Assembly (NCBI GenBank): GCA_900541395.1 | Contig: UQJT01000044.1 | Coordinates: 1 to 17,716 of the forward strand | Length of the DNA stretch: 17,716 nucleotides | From: an uncultured Desulfovibrio sp. | Lineage (GTDB): Bacteria; Desulfobacterota; Desulfovibrionia; Desulfovibrionales; Desulfovibrionaceae | Direction: 5' to 3' | Shown: in pieces, positions 8,041 through 15,775 of the stretch | How the letters are laid out: each line of letters starts with the position of its first letter | How positions within the stretch are numbered: position 1 is the first letter of the stretch | Position numbers and translations under genes: made by a program | The notes under the pieces: generated by a model | What the model was told of the DNA's origin: nothing | Seen by the model: only the letters and a program-made list of their open reading frames with translations | The model's database searches: none

Positions 8041-8280
8041 ACATTAAATAAATCCGAAAAAATTTTATCTTCATTCTATTCCCTGAAAAAAAATAGAGAT
8101 AGTTATCTTATCTATTTTATAGTTATTGCGCCACAATAAAATATAACTTTAAATATTCAATAATTTTTTATTTATATTATAAAAATAAAATTTAATGCAC
8201 AATACAGATATTCTGCAAGTTGCTACAAAAACTCTCAACCAGCAGCAAGCTTCTGGAACTTTTTTAATTTGAAAATTCTC
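8041..8280. other. AT-rich intergenic segment upstream of the XRE gene
   Basis: By manual count about 34 of 180 bases in 8041-8220 are G or C (near 19%), against well over half in the surrounding genes. No coding sequence is supported. On the - strand a TAGAAT -10-like box (8078-8073) could serve the XRE gene. The segment may be a promoter region, a recombination scar or foreign DNA. Confidence 0.6.
8097..8108. promoter_or_regulatory. Short palindrome, candidate operator
   Basis: AGATA (8097-8101) and TATCT (8104-8108) form an inverted repeat with a 2-bp centre. It sits over the expected -35 position of the possible XRE promoter, a plausible autoregulatory site. Chance occurrence in AT-rich DNA is quite possible. 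Confidence 0.25.
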
Positions 8281-8283
8281 TGC

Positions 8284-8507
8284 GGTGTCGAGCGTAGCAA
8301 GGCTTATCTATCCCTCTTCCTTCGTAAGGGGTTTCACGCCAACGGCTGAAAGCGGCGCGACGCCGAAGGCGTGAAAGCTGCGGCTCAAAACATAGAGCAT
8401 TTTCAGCTTGAAAGTGCTCCCGGAGTTGAGCGAAGCGAGATTCATCTCTGCTCCTCCTTATCCGTAACGCGCTTCGCGCTGACGGCTAAGGGCGCCGCGA
8501 CATCGAA
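8284..8507. repeat. Diverged direct repeat pair with central hairpin
   Basis: Copy A (8284-8367) and copy B (8422-8507) align over their length with many substitutions and a few indels. Both begin with GG-GT-GAGCG-AGC and share GACGGCT or AACGGCT, then GCGCGAC-CGAA late in the unit. Between them, 8395-8405 pairs with 8409-8419 (11 pairs, one wobble) around a GCT loop. Copy A contains an in-frame stop in the frame where copy B is open, so coding is unlikely. The origin is unknown to me. Confidence 0.55.
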
Positions 8508-8616
8508 ACAGCCGCAATTCAGGGGCGGCGATAGCTCCGACGGGGGCGTGAACCCCGTGGGCCGGAACACAGGGGCCCGGCCCGCAGATATTTTCAAGGG
8601 CAAAACGCTCCAAGAC

Positions 8617-8644
8617 AAAAAGCGGCGGCTTTTCAGCCGCCGCT
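8617..8644 (-). terminator. Intrinsic terminator of argC
   Basis: A perfect ten-pair stem, AGCGGCGGCT (8621-8630) with AGCCGCCGCT (8635-8644), has a 4-base loop. On the - strand it is followed by a T-run (the A residues at 8617-8620), the expected layout 62 bp after the argC stop. Confidence 0.85.
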
Positions 8645-8705
8645 CAGAATACGGTCAAAACTTAAGCGAACGTTCCTGTGGACGTGTTTCCGCCGGAAAA
8701 ATCCG

Positions 8706-9755
8706 TCAGGGAACCAAGGGGGCAAATTCGAGCCCCTCCGAAACCGGCAATCCGCACATCAGGTTGGCGTTGGCCACAGCCTGGCCGGATGCCCCCCGAC
8801 ACAGATTGTCTATGGCCGAGGAGATGATCAGACGGCCTGTGCGCCCATCCACAGTCACGGCCATATCGCAGAACATGGTGCCCCGCACGCTACGCGTTTC
8901 CGGCAATTGTCCGGCGGGCAACACCCGAACCCACGGCGCTCCGGCCCAGGTTTGTTCATACACGGACTGAACCTCGTCCTGAGTCAGCGGCTTTTTCAGA
9001 CGGGTGTATATGGTGGCCAGAATGCCCCGGTTGACGGGCAACAGATGAGGATTGAAGGAAACGGCGATTTTTTCGCCCGCCACCCTCGACAACTCCTGCT
9101 CGATTTCCGGCGTATGGCGATGCTTGCCCAGATTATAAGGCCGGAAGGAATCGGCCACTTCACAGTACAGCATATTGGTTGCCGCTTTGCGCCCCGCCCC
9201 GGTGGAACCGGACTTGGCGTCGATGACAATATCGTCGGTATGAATAAGATCGTTCCTGAGCGCGGCGTACAGCCCCAGAATGGAAGCTGTGGGGTAACAG
9301 CCGGGGTTGGCCGCCAGGCGCGTCTGCCGCACCGCATCTCCGTACAGTTCTGGCAATCCGTATACGGCCCGGGCCAAATGTTCGGGACGGGTGTGGACGG
9401 TATGGTACCAGGTTTCAAACACGGCCGTGTCGCGCAGCCGGAAATCGGCCGACAAATCCACTACCCGCGTCCCGGCATCATACAGGGCCGCGCCCATTTC
9501 CATGGCCACGCCGTGGGGCACGGCCAGGAATACCACGTCGCAAGCCGCGGCCAGAGTCTCGGGCTCCGGCTCGCTCAAGACGACGTCACCGCCGGGCAAC
9601 CCCCGCAAAAACGGATATATGTCGTCCAGGCGGCGTCCGGCTTCCTGCCGCGAAGTAGCCGCCGTCAGACGCATGGCCGGATGTCCTGCCAAAATACGGG
9701 CCAGCTCCATGCCCGTATATCCCGTGACTCCCACCAAACCGGCGCGCAAAAGCAT
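8706..9755 (-). CDS. argC: N-acetyl-gamma-glutamyl-phosphate reductase
   Basis: ArgC reduces N-acetylglutamyl phosphate to the semialdehyde with NADPH, the third step of arginine synthesis in the cytoplasm. The 349-residue length is typical of the long ArgC type. The NAD(P)-binding motif GLVGVTGYTGMEL is at residues 6-18. The catalytic cysteine is C153 in NPGCYPT. The SGSTGAGRK block and NPHLLPVNRGI are also conserved. The ATG has AAGGAG at 9767-9762. A perfect ten-pair terminator follows. No other arg gene is in the window. It could be transcribed alone or from the DUF1844 gene 206 bp upstream. Confidence 0.96.
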   Translation of the reverse strand: MLLRAGLVGVTGYTGMELARILAGHPAMRLTAATSRQEAGRRLDDIYPFLRGLPGGDVVLSEPEPETLAAACDVVFLAVPHGVAMEMGAALYDAGTRVVDLSADFRLRDTAVFETWYHTVHTRPEHLARAVYGLPELYGDAVRQTRLAANPGCYPTASILGLYAALRNDLIHTDDIVIDAKSGSTGAGRKAATNMLYCEVADSFRPYNLGKHRHTPEIEQELSRVAGEKIAVSFNPHLLPVNRGILATIYTRLKKPLTQDEVQSVYEQTWAGAPWVRVLPAGQLPETRSVRGTMFCDMAVTVDGRTGRLIISSAIDNLCRGASGQAVANANLMCGLPVSEGLEFAPLVP

Positions 9756-9775
9756 AGATAACTCCTTTGGTTGTC

Positions 9776-9797
9776 ATGGGGAATTTTTCCTCCCCAT
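9776..9797 (-). promoter_or_regulatory. Inverted repeat in argC leader
   Basis: ATGGGGA (9776-9782) and TCCCCAT (9791-9797) are perfect arms with an 8-base centre, about 20 bp upstream of the argC start. It does not match the known ArgR box. It could be an operator or an mRNA hairpin. Confidence 0.3.
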
Positions 9798-9863
9798 ATC
9801 CCGCCGACAGGGGCTCCGTTTCTATACCCCGCAAGGGGCGAGCCGCCTTTTGACCCGGCATAC

Positions 9864-9900
9864 GCGCTCGGCCCGGCGGCATAACCACCGGGCCGAGCGC
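9864..9900 (-). terminator. Long hairpin after the DUF1844 gene
   Basis: A 16-base arm (9864-9879) pairs with 9885-9900 with one mismatch and a 5-base loop, 61 bp downstream of the DUF1844 stop. It has no adjoining T-run on either strand. It probably marks the end of the FG-GAP/DUF1844 transcript before argC. Confidence 0.5.
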
Positions 9901-9961
9901 TATGGGCACCGGGAGCGCGACTCCCTGTCAAGAGAGGCGGAAGCAAGAAACTCCCGAAAAA

Positions 9962-10252
9962 TTAAGAGTTGTGCACCACGAATTTCATGCGCAGTTCGTA
10001 CAGAACGTCTTTGAGCAAATGCTTTTCCTCGGGACTCAGGCCGTTAGCCGTCTTGTCCTCCAACATGCTCAGCACGTCGATAGTGTTGCGGGCCAGGGCC
10101 GGATCGCAGCATTGCTCGCCCGTTTCCGGATTGGGTACCTCGCCGAGCTGCACCAACGCCGAAGACGCCAGGGAAAGCACAAAGGTCGAAAACGTGACTT
10201 CGGGCAACACGCCCGCCCCGGCCTGAACGCCGGATTCCTGATCAGTGCTCAT
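9962..10252 (-). CDS. DUF1844 domain protein
   Basis: This small 96-residue protein belongs to the DUF1844 family, whose function is not known to me. The family core TFSTFVLSLASSALVQLGEVPNPETGE is clear at residues 20-45. The conserved second half follows (ARNTIDVLSMLEDKTANGLSPEE and LLKDVLYELRMKFV). It has no signal peptide or strong membrane segment. It begins 59 bp after the FG-GAP protein gene on the same strand, so the two are probably co-transcribed. The Shine-Dalgarno is weak. Confidence 0.85.
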   Translation of the reverse strand: MSTDQESGVQAGAGVLPEVTFSTFVLSLASSALVQLGEVPNPETGEQCCDPALARNTIDVLSMLEDKTANGLSPEEKHLLKDVLYELRMKFVVHNS

Positions 10253-10311
10253 ACGCGCCTACCTGCCGTGCGCGATGTCCGCCCCGCCGCGAAGCCGGGC
10301 GGCCACCGGGC

Positions 10312-11970
10312 TTAATTGTCAAAATCCCGCGCTGCCGGAACGGGCTGCGTCGCGTCGGTATTCAACGGGTACAGGGTCACCAGGGTCCGTATCTTGCCCA
10401 CGCCCAGCGAACCGGGGTAGCTGTTGACGTTGACCGCCAGGTCCAACACGCCGTCGTTATCCACGTCGGCCACAACCAGGTCGGCCACGGTACCCTTGAT
10501 ACGCCGGGTTTTCCACAACAGATCCATGCCGATTCCATCCCACAGCAGGGCCTGAATTTCGCCCTGCGGATAGGTGCGGTAGTTGTGGAAGATCATGGCG
10601 GCCGCCGAAATGGGCTTATTGATCAGCAGTTCGGTCCGCCCGTCCTTGTCCAGATCCTGGGCCACCATACGCATGGGGATGTAATAGGTCTGGTTGCTGC
10701 TGTCGGTGGAGGGGCCCATGCCGGGCATGGTCATATCGAAGGGTATGCCGACCCCCGATCCGGAAAATTTGTCGTCCGATTTGGCCAGACGCTTGCCCTT
10801 GCCGTCAAAGGTCAACAGATTTTCCTGATCGCCCAGCACAGCCAGATAATCGCCGCCCGACCTTTCGTTGCCCGGAATCCAGGTGAAATTGAAGACGTTG
10901 GCTTCCTTGGGCAGATTGGGCACGTTGGCGCCTTTCACCAAACGGTCGCCCTGGACCGACATCTCGAACACGGGACCGCGCACGATACGGGAGCGCTCGC
11001 CGCCCTGCCCGATGATGGTGGGTTCGTACAACGGCGGCAGAGAGGCCACATTGAGGAAATACTGCGCGCGGGCGACCACGGGCTCGAACTTGCCGCCCGC
11101 GAACGTCAGAATGGAACTCAACGGATCATTGGACGAGTTGTCGAAGCCCGTCAGCACGATGAGGACGCGGCCGCTCTGCTTGACGGTACGCACCAGCAGG
11201 GGCTCGATCATGGACGGCAGGCGGTATTCGGCCAGCTTGACCAGGCGGCCGTTTTCCCAGCGGTAGGCGTACAGATTCATGGAATCCAGCAACAGCACCT
11301 CGTTTTTGCCGTCGCCGTCGATATCGGCCACGGCCATGCCGTGGGACTCAAAATCGAGCATCTGGCTGCGCAGACGGTCGGTGTCAACGCCCTGATAACG
11401 GATTTGCGGATTCAGATACACCGCGCCCGCATCGCTTTCATTCACCACAAAGTCGGGATTCATGGGCGCGACCGCCCGCCCGGAGCTTCCGGGTTGGGCC
11501 GCGGCGGCCACGGGACGACCGAATACGTCGCTGTTGATGGCATCAGCCGTACTTTGCAAGCCGCCGATCAGGTTGTTGACCGCGCTTTTGGACGCGCGCT
11601 GCCACACTTTGCCTTTGTCGTCCATAACGCTGACGTCCAGACTGGCCTCGTCGCCCAGCACGGTGACGCTGCCCCATACCACATAGTCGGCCTTATGCGT
11701 TGCGCGCAGTTTGTCCGCCGCGTCCTTGCCTTTCGGAGCCGTCCCCTGCAAGGCCGCGTCCTGTCCGGCCACGGGCTCGAATTTGCCCTGCCAGAACAAA
11801 CGGGATGTCAGCATAGGGGGAATGGCCTTTTCCAGATAGGAAAAGCCCGCCGGACCGTTGACCTGAAACGGCGCCACCACATAGCTCGCGGGCTGAGCCT
11901 GGGCCGCCGCTTGCATCGAAAACAGCAGCAGGGTACATGCCCACAGGACGGGCAGAAAACGTCGTTGCAT
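10312..11970 (-). CDS. Exported FG-GAP/VCBS repeat protein
   Basis: This 552-residue protein is not identified by name. It starts with a Sec signal peptide (MQRRFLPVLWACTLLLFSMQAAAQA, likely cleaved near residue 25) and should be periplasmic or surface-exposed. Residues about 28-150 resemble the TolB-type N-terminal fold (YVVAPFQVNGP, then ADYVVWGSVTVLGDEASLDVSV). The rest looks like a FG-GAP/VCBS beta-propeller with three calcium-binding-type loops: DIDGDGKNE at 216, DLDKDGRTE at 439 and DVDNDGVLD at 502. AAGGAG at 11982-11977 supports the ATG. It is divergent from the RsmF-like gene and is followed by DUF1844. The function is unknown; it may bind ligand or envelope partners. Confidence 0.82.
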   Translation of the reverse strand: MQRRFLPVLWACTLLLFSMQAAAQAQPASYVVAPFQVNGPAGFSYLEKAIPPMLTSRLFWQGKFEPVAGQDAALQGTAPKGKDAADKLRATHKADYVVWGSVTVLGDEASLDVSVMDDKGKVWQRASKSAVNNLIGGLQSTADAINSDVFGRPVAAAAQPGSSGRAVAPMNPDFVVNESDAGAVYLNPQIRYQGVDTDRLRSQMLDFESHGMAVADIDGDGKNEVLLLDSMNLYAYRWENGRLVKLAEYRLPSMIEPLLVRTVKQSGRVLIVLTGFDNSSNDPLSSILTFAGGKFEPVVARAQYFLNVASLPPLYEPTIIGQGGERSRIVRGPVFEMSVQGDRLVKGANVPNLPKEANVFNFTWIPGNERSGGDYLAVLGDQENLLTFDGKGKRLAKSDDKFSGSGVGIPFDMTMPGMGPSTDSSNQTYYIPMRMVAQDLDKDGRTELLINKPISAAAMIFHNYRTYPQGEIQALLWDGIGMDLLWKTRRIKGTVADLVVADVDNDGVLDLAVNVNSYPGSLGVGKIRTLVTLYPLNTDATQPVPAARDFDN

Positions 11971-11997
11971 GGATAACTCCTTAAAAACTTTGCAAGT

Positions 11998-12026
11998 ACC
12001 CTACTCTTTCTTGTCCCGACCCGCAA
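11998..12026 (-). promoter_or_regulatory. Possible promoter of the FG-GAP gene
   Basis: On the - strand TTGCGG (12026-12021), a 17-bp spacer and TAGGGT (12003-11998) precede the start codon at 11970 by about 28 bp. Only three of six bases match in each box, so support is weak. Confidence 0.28.
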
Positions 12027-12073
12027 CAGCCCGAATCTTTCCTTTTCTTACAACCGTCAGCCCCTCCCGCCCC

Positions 12074-13342
12074 ATGATCACCTCCCGCCGTTCCTTCCGT
12101 CTGACCTGCGCCCCCGCCGACGAACCAGCCGTCGAGGCTATGCTGCGCGCCCAGGGGTATACCTTCGAACCCGACCCTTTTTTCGCCCCGGCCCGCCGCC
12201 TCACGGCCGAGCCCGCTCCATTGGGGACCAGTCTGGCCGCTTTTTTCGGCCTCATCTACATCCAGGACCGGGCCTCCATGTTGCCGCCCCTGGCTCTGAA
12301 CCCCGAACCGGGCGCGGCGGTGCTGGACATGTGCGCCAGCCCCGGCAGCAAAACGGGACAACTGGCGGGCATGGTAGGGGCTCAGGGGCTGGTGCTGGGC
12401 AACGAGCCGTCTCCCTCCCGCCTTGCCACCCTGCGCCGCAATCTTATGGTAGGCGGCCTGACAGGCACGGCCACCTGCTGTTATCCCGGCGAAACCCTGC
12501 CCCTGGCGGACGCCTCATGGGATCGCATTCAGTTGGACCCGCCCTGTTCAGGGTGGGGCACGGTGGAACGCCATCCCCGTGTGCGGGATATCTGGAAGGA
12601 AGACAAACTCGCCCCCCTGATCCGACTCCAACAGGCTTTGTTGGCCGAGGCCCAACGCCTGTTGCGGCCCGGCGGCACGCTCGTGTATTCCACATGCACC
12701 ACCAACGAAGAGGAAAACGAAGCGCAAGTCCGCTTCGCCCGGGATGAACTGGGGCTGCTGCCCGAAACGTTGCCCGTTCTTCCCGGCTTCGCCCTGGAGG
12801 CTCCCCGCCGGGGATGCGAAGGCGTTTGGCGTTTGGAACCCCGCCCCGGCGATACCCAGGGCTTTTTCGTGGCCCGACTGCGCAAGCCGGAAGCGTCGGC
12901 CGCCGCCTCGCACGCGGCGGCCGTTCCCCCCCGTTACGAAACCGTGCCGGACGCATGCCTGCTGGCCGAAGGCGTAGACCCCGCCCTGCTGCCCGGCCCG
13001 GTGGGAATATTCAACGGCAGTCTGCATATACTGCCCAGGCCGGGGCTGGCCCTCTTTCCTGCCGGTTTGCGCTGGCAGGGTCTGTATGTGGGCAAAATCG
13101 CCCGTAACGGCGATCTCCATCTGTCGCCCCGACTGCGCCTGGACGGCCCCGGCCCGGTGGCGGAGCTGGAAGGGCGGAACGGCCTGGACACCCTGGAGGC
13201 TCTCATTCAGGGCCGAAGCGTAACGGCCGCGGACCTGCCTCTGCCCGCAACCGGAGGCAAACATATCCTTCTGCGCTGGAACGGGCTCAACCTGGGCCGA
13301 GCCGCACTCAAAAACAAGCGCCTGCTGTGGGCCGAGCGCTGA
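12074..13342 (+). CDS. RsmF/NOP2-type RNA (cytosine-5-)methyltransferase
   Basis: This 422-residue enzyme belongs to the NOL1/NOP2/Sun family, which transfers a methyl group from SAM to C5 of cytosine in RNA, usually 16S rRNA. The SAM-binding motif VLDMCASPGSKTGQL is at residues 83-97. DPPCSG at 155-160 and the catalytic cysteine C208 in YSTCTTNEEEN complete the two-cysteine active site. The C-terminal part (about 310-420) resembles the RNA-binding extension of RsmF/YebU. The start at 12074 is preferred because MITSRRSFRLT matches family N-termini. The upstream open frame to 11969 overlaps the divergent FG-GAP start. No ribosome-binding site is obvious. rsmF is likely but not certain as the exact ortholog. 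Confidence 0.9.
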   Translation: MITSRRSFRLTCAPADEPAVEAMLRAQGYTFEPDPFFAPARRLTAEPAPLGTSLAAFFGLIYIQDRASMLPPLALNPEPGAAVLDMCASPGSKTGQLAGMVGAQGLVLGNEPSPSRLATLRRNLMVGGLTGTATCCYPGETLPLADASWDRIQLDPPCSGWGTVERHPRVRDIWKEDKLAPLIRLQQALLAEAQRLLRPGGTLVYSTCTTNEEENEAQVRFARDELGLLPETLPVLPGFALEAPRRGCEGVWRLEPRPGDTQGFFVARLRKPEASAAASHAAAVPPRYETVPDACLLAEGVDPALLPGPVGIFNGSLHILPRPGLALFPAGLRWQGLYVGKIARNGDLHLSPRLRLDGPGPVAELEGRNGLDTLEALIQGRSVTAADLPLPATGGKHILLRWNGLNLGRAALKNKRLLWAER

Positions 13343-13402
13343 CCGTATTCCACCGCCCTTATCTCCCGCCGAGACGGCGTAAACGCCACAAAACGGATTT
13401 TG

Positions 13403-13433
13403 CCGGGCAGACGCATAAAATGTGTCTGCCCGG
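13403..13433 (+). terminator. Hairpin after the RsmF-like gene
   Basis: CCGGGCAGACGCA (13403-13415) pairs with TGTGTCTGCCCGG (13421-13433) with one wobble and a 5-base loop, 60 bp after the stop codon. No T-run follows. It is closely related in sequence to the hairpin at 17472-17502. Confidence 0.6.
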
Positions 13434-13452
13434 GGAACGCGGACGCTTCATC

Positions 13453-13481
13453 TTGCCAATTGCGCCGCTCTCGCCTACACC
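13453..13481 (+). promoter_or_regulatory. Possible promoter of the cpoB-dprA-xerC run
   Basis: TTGCCA (13453-13458, five of six), a 17-bp spacer and TACACC (13476-13481, three of six) lie just after the upstream hairpin and 22 bp before the cpoB start. Confidence 0.38.
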
Positions 13482-13502
13482 GGAAACAGACCGGGAGGTA
13501 GC

Positions 13503-14471
13503 ATGACCCGATATTCCGCCTTTATCCTCACCCTGCTTTGTATTTGCGCGGGCGGCTGCGCCAGTCGGAGTTCTGTCGCCGATCTGGGCGAACGCATGGT
13601 GTTTCTGGAACGGGAAGTGCTGGCCGCCCGTATGGATGAAAACGCCCTCAAAGACGAGGTGCACGAACTCGATCTGCGCGTGGAATATCTGGAGCGTGAA
13701 GCCCTGAAACGAGGCGCGGTTGTGGCCCCGCGCCGGACCGGGACGCCCTCCGTCCCGGATGAAAATGCGTTATCCTCTCCGGCGCTCGAAAAAAGCGTGC
13801 CCGCACCGATTTCCACGCCGAACAAATCCGCCCCGACTTCGCCGACTCCGGCCGGAAACACGGCCCCCGTCAAGAAGGCGGCTCCGACCCAGGCCGCAGT
13901 GCCCGGCACGCTTTCGGCTTCCGCCCCGGCCGCCGAGCCGCTCGTCGCCTCCCCCGCCGCTTCGCCCACGTCGCCTCCGTTATCGGGGGAAGTTGCCTCC
14001 GAAGCGCCGACGACCCTGCCCCCCGCCATGTTGCCCCGTCTGACCGAAAGCACGCCCGCCACGCCCGCGCCCGCCGCCGCGCCGTCGCGGGCTCCGGCCC
14101 GACCTGAACAGAACGCCTACGACGCGGCCCTGCAGATGTACCGCACCGGTCGTTATGCCGAATCGGAAGCCGCGTTCCAGGCCTTTCTGGAAGTGTACCC
14201 GAACAGCCGCCTGGTGCCCAACGCGCTGTACTGGAAGGGCGAGACCTATTACTCGCGGGGCCGCTATCCGGATGCCATCTTTGCTTTCAAGGACGTGCAG
14301 GCACGCTTTCCGCGTGACGCCAAGACGCCGGATTCGTTGCTCAAAACGGCTATGGCCTATCAAAAGATGGGGGACGCGGCCAACGCATCCCTGCACCTGG
14401 CCGTATTGTTCGAAGACTGGCCCAAGGCCGAGGCCACCCAACGCGCCCGACGCATGGGCCTCAAACCCTGA
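13503..14471 (+). CDS. CpoB/YbgF-like TPR lipoprotein
   Basis: This 322-residue envelope protein has the layout of CpoB (YbgF), which links the Tol-Pal machinery to peptidoglycan synthesis during division. A lipoprotein-type signal ends at C19 (LLCICAGGC); the lipobox is imperfect because Ala replaces the usual Leu at -3. A predicted coiled coil follows (about 24-72). A long Pro/Ala/Ser/Thr linker fills about 75-200. TPR-like repeats cover about 205-322, including AYDAALQMYRTGRYAESEAAFQAFL and NALYWKGETYYSRGRYPDAIFAF. GGGAGG at 13493-13498 fixes the start. dprA begins 11 bp after the stop. No tol or pal gene is in view, so the exact role is inferred. Confidence 0.85.
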   Translation: MTRYSAFILTLLCICAGGCASRSSVADLGERMVFLEREVLAARMDENALKDEVHELDLRVEYLEREALKRGAVVAPRRTGTPSVPDENALSSPALEKSVPAPISTPNKSAPTSPTPAGNTAPVKKAAPTQAAVPGTLSASAPAAEPLVASPAASPTSPPLSGEVASEAPTTLPPAMLPRLTESTPATPAPAAAPSRAPARPEQNAYDAALQMYRTGRYAESEAAFQAFLEVYPNSRLVPNALYWKGETYYSRGRYPDAIFAFKDVQARFPRDAKTPDSLLKTAMAYQKMGDAANASLHLAVLFEDWPKAEATQRARRMGLKP

Positions 14472-14482
14472 GCGGAATCGTC

Positions 14483-15775
14483 ATGACCGACGCGTGCCCC
14501 CCTTCCTCCGCCCTGTCCAAACTGGACGAAACCGCCCGGGCCGAATACTGGGCGGCCCTGGCTCTGCGCCGGAGCAAAGGCTTGGGCGCGCGCAGCATAC
14601 GTCGTCTGCTCGGCCGTTTCGGCTCGGCCTTCGCGGCCGTGCACAACGTGGCCCGCTGGAGCGAAGCCGGGGTGCCCGTTTCCAAGGGCGCGGCATTGGA
14701 AAGCGACGCATGGCGACGCGAAGCCCGACCCGAATGGGAAGACAGCCGCGATCTGGACGGTTCCATCCTGCTGTGGACCGATCCCCGTTATCCGTCCCGA
14801 CTGCGGGAACTGCCCGATGCCCCGGCTTTGCTGTACGCCCGGGGCGATCTGTCGCTGCTGGATAACGCCTGCGTAGCCGTGGTGGGCTCCCGGGCCTGTT
14901 CGCCGGACAATCTGCGCCGCACCCACACCCTGGCCCGCGAACTGTCGGCCTGCGGGGTCACCGTGGTATCGGGCCTGGCCCGGGGCATCGACTGCGCGGC
15001 CCACAAGGCGGCCCTGCCGGAACAAGGCCGCACCATCGCCGTACTCGGCGCCGGGCTGGATGTCGTCTATCCCCCCGAAAACCGGGATTTATACCAGGCT
15101 GTAGGCGTCAAAGGACTGTTGCTCAGCGAATTCCCCCCCGGCACCCGACCTGAGGGATCGCATTTTCCCATCCGCAACCGCATCATCAGCGGGCTGGCGC
15201 TGGGGGTCGTAGTGGTGGAGGCCGCGCCGCGCAGCGGCAGCCTGATCACCGCGCGCCTGGCGCTGGACCAGAACCGGGCCGTGTACGCCGTGCCTCCGCC
15301 GGGCTGGCCCTTCGCGTTCCCGGCGGACACGACGGACGCTTCGGATGCGAAGAAGGCGGCGGACGCCGCAGCCGATTGCGACGGATGCGCCCGACTGCTG
15401 ACCGAAGGCGCGTGCCCGGCCCTTAATGCCGCCGACATCCTGACCGATCTTCTGCCGCAACTCCGTCATCTGCTGGACCATGTTCCGGCCGAACAGGCCG
15501 CGCCGCCTCCCCTCGAACCGCCGTTGCATCCCCATACCGCGGCGGCGCCCCGATCCGTGTCGTCCCGGCGAAACGTTCCCGCCTACGCCCCCGATTCGGC
15601 CGAAGGCAGGGCCGTAACCCTGCTCCAGGCCCACGGCCCCCTGCACATCGACGACCTGCTGTCCCACCTGCCGGACCACAATGCGGGAACCCTCAGCGCC
15701 CTGCTCCTGATGCTGGAACTGAGCGGCGCGGTGCGCCGTCTGCCCGGAGCCGTCTACGAGGCATGCCCGTCATGA
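14483..15775 (+). CDS. dprA: DNA-processing protein DprA
   Basis: DprA binds incoming single-stranded DNA and loads RecA during natural transformation. It is also conserved in many bacteria not known to be competent. The 430-residue protein has a helical N-terminus (about 20-110) and the Rossmann-like DprA core (about 115-272). Key motifs are VVGSR (133-137), SGLARGIDCAAHKAAL (163-178), GSHFPIRNRIISGLA (225-239) and SGSLITARLAL (251-261). A winged-helix domain covers about 365-428. Between VYAVP and GCARLLTEGA there is an extra Ala/Asp-rich stretch (about 272-300) that most relatives lack. The Shine-Dalgarno is weak. The gene is 11 bp after cpoB, and its stop overlaps the xerC start. Confidence 0.95.
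   Translation: MTDACPPSSALSKLDETARAEYWAALALRRSKGLGARSIRRLLGRFGSAFAAVHNVARWSEAGVPVSKGAALESDAWRREARPEWEDSRDLDGSILLWTDPRYPSRLRELPDAPALLYARGDLSLLDNACVAVVGSRACSPDNLRRTHTLARELSACGVTVVSGLARGIDCAAHKAALPEQGRTIAVLGAGLDVVYPPENRDLYQAVGVKGLLLSEFPPGTRPEGSHFPIRNRIISGLALGVVVVEAAPRSGSLITARLALDQNRAVYAVPPPGWPFAFPADTTDASDAKKAADAAADCDGCARLLTEGACPALNAADILTDLLPQLRHLLDHVPAEQAAPPPLEPPLHPHTAAAPRSVSSRRNVPAYAPDSAEGRAVTLLQAHGPLHIDDLLSHLPDHNAGTLSALLLMLELSGAVRRLPGAVYEACPS

Noticed and set aside
6757..8139. Open frame of 460 codons on the + strand over fdhE and the XRE gene
   Set aside because: It runs out of frame through fdhE and antisense through the XRE gene, and is Arg/Ser/Pro-rich without domains.
8371..8970. Open frame of 199 codons on the + strand between XRE and argC
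   Set aside because: It crosses the duplicated element and the argC terminator and then runs antisense into argC. There is no ribosome-binding site, and the duplicate copy has a stop in the same frame.
10585..11976. Open frame of 463 codons on the + strand, antisense to the FG-GAP gene
   Set aside because: The - strand protein has a signal peptide, calcium-loop motifs and a good ribosome-binding site. The antisense translation is His/Gly-rich and without family features.
13422..13502. Upstream extension of the cpoB-like gene
   Set aside because: The ATG at 13503 has a strong GGGAGG and directly starts a lipoprotein signal. The extension would begin inside the hairpin.
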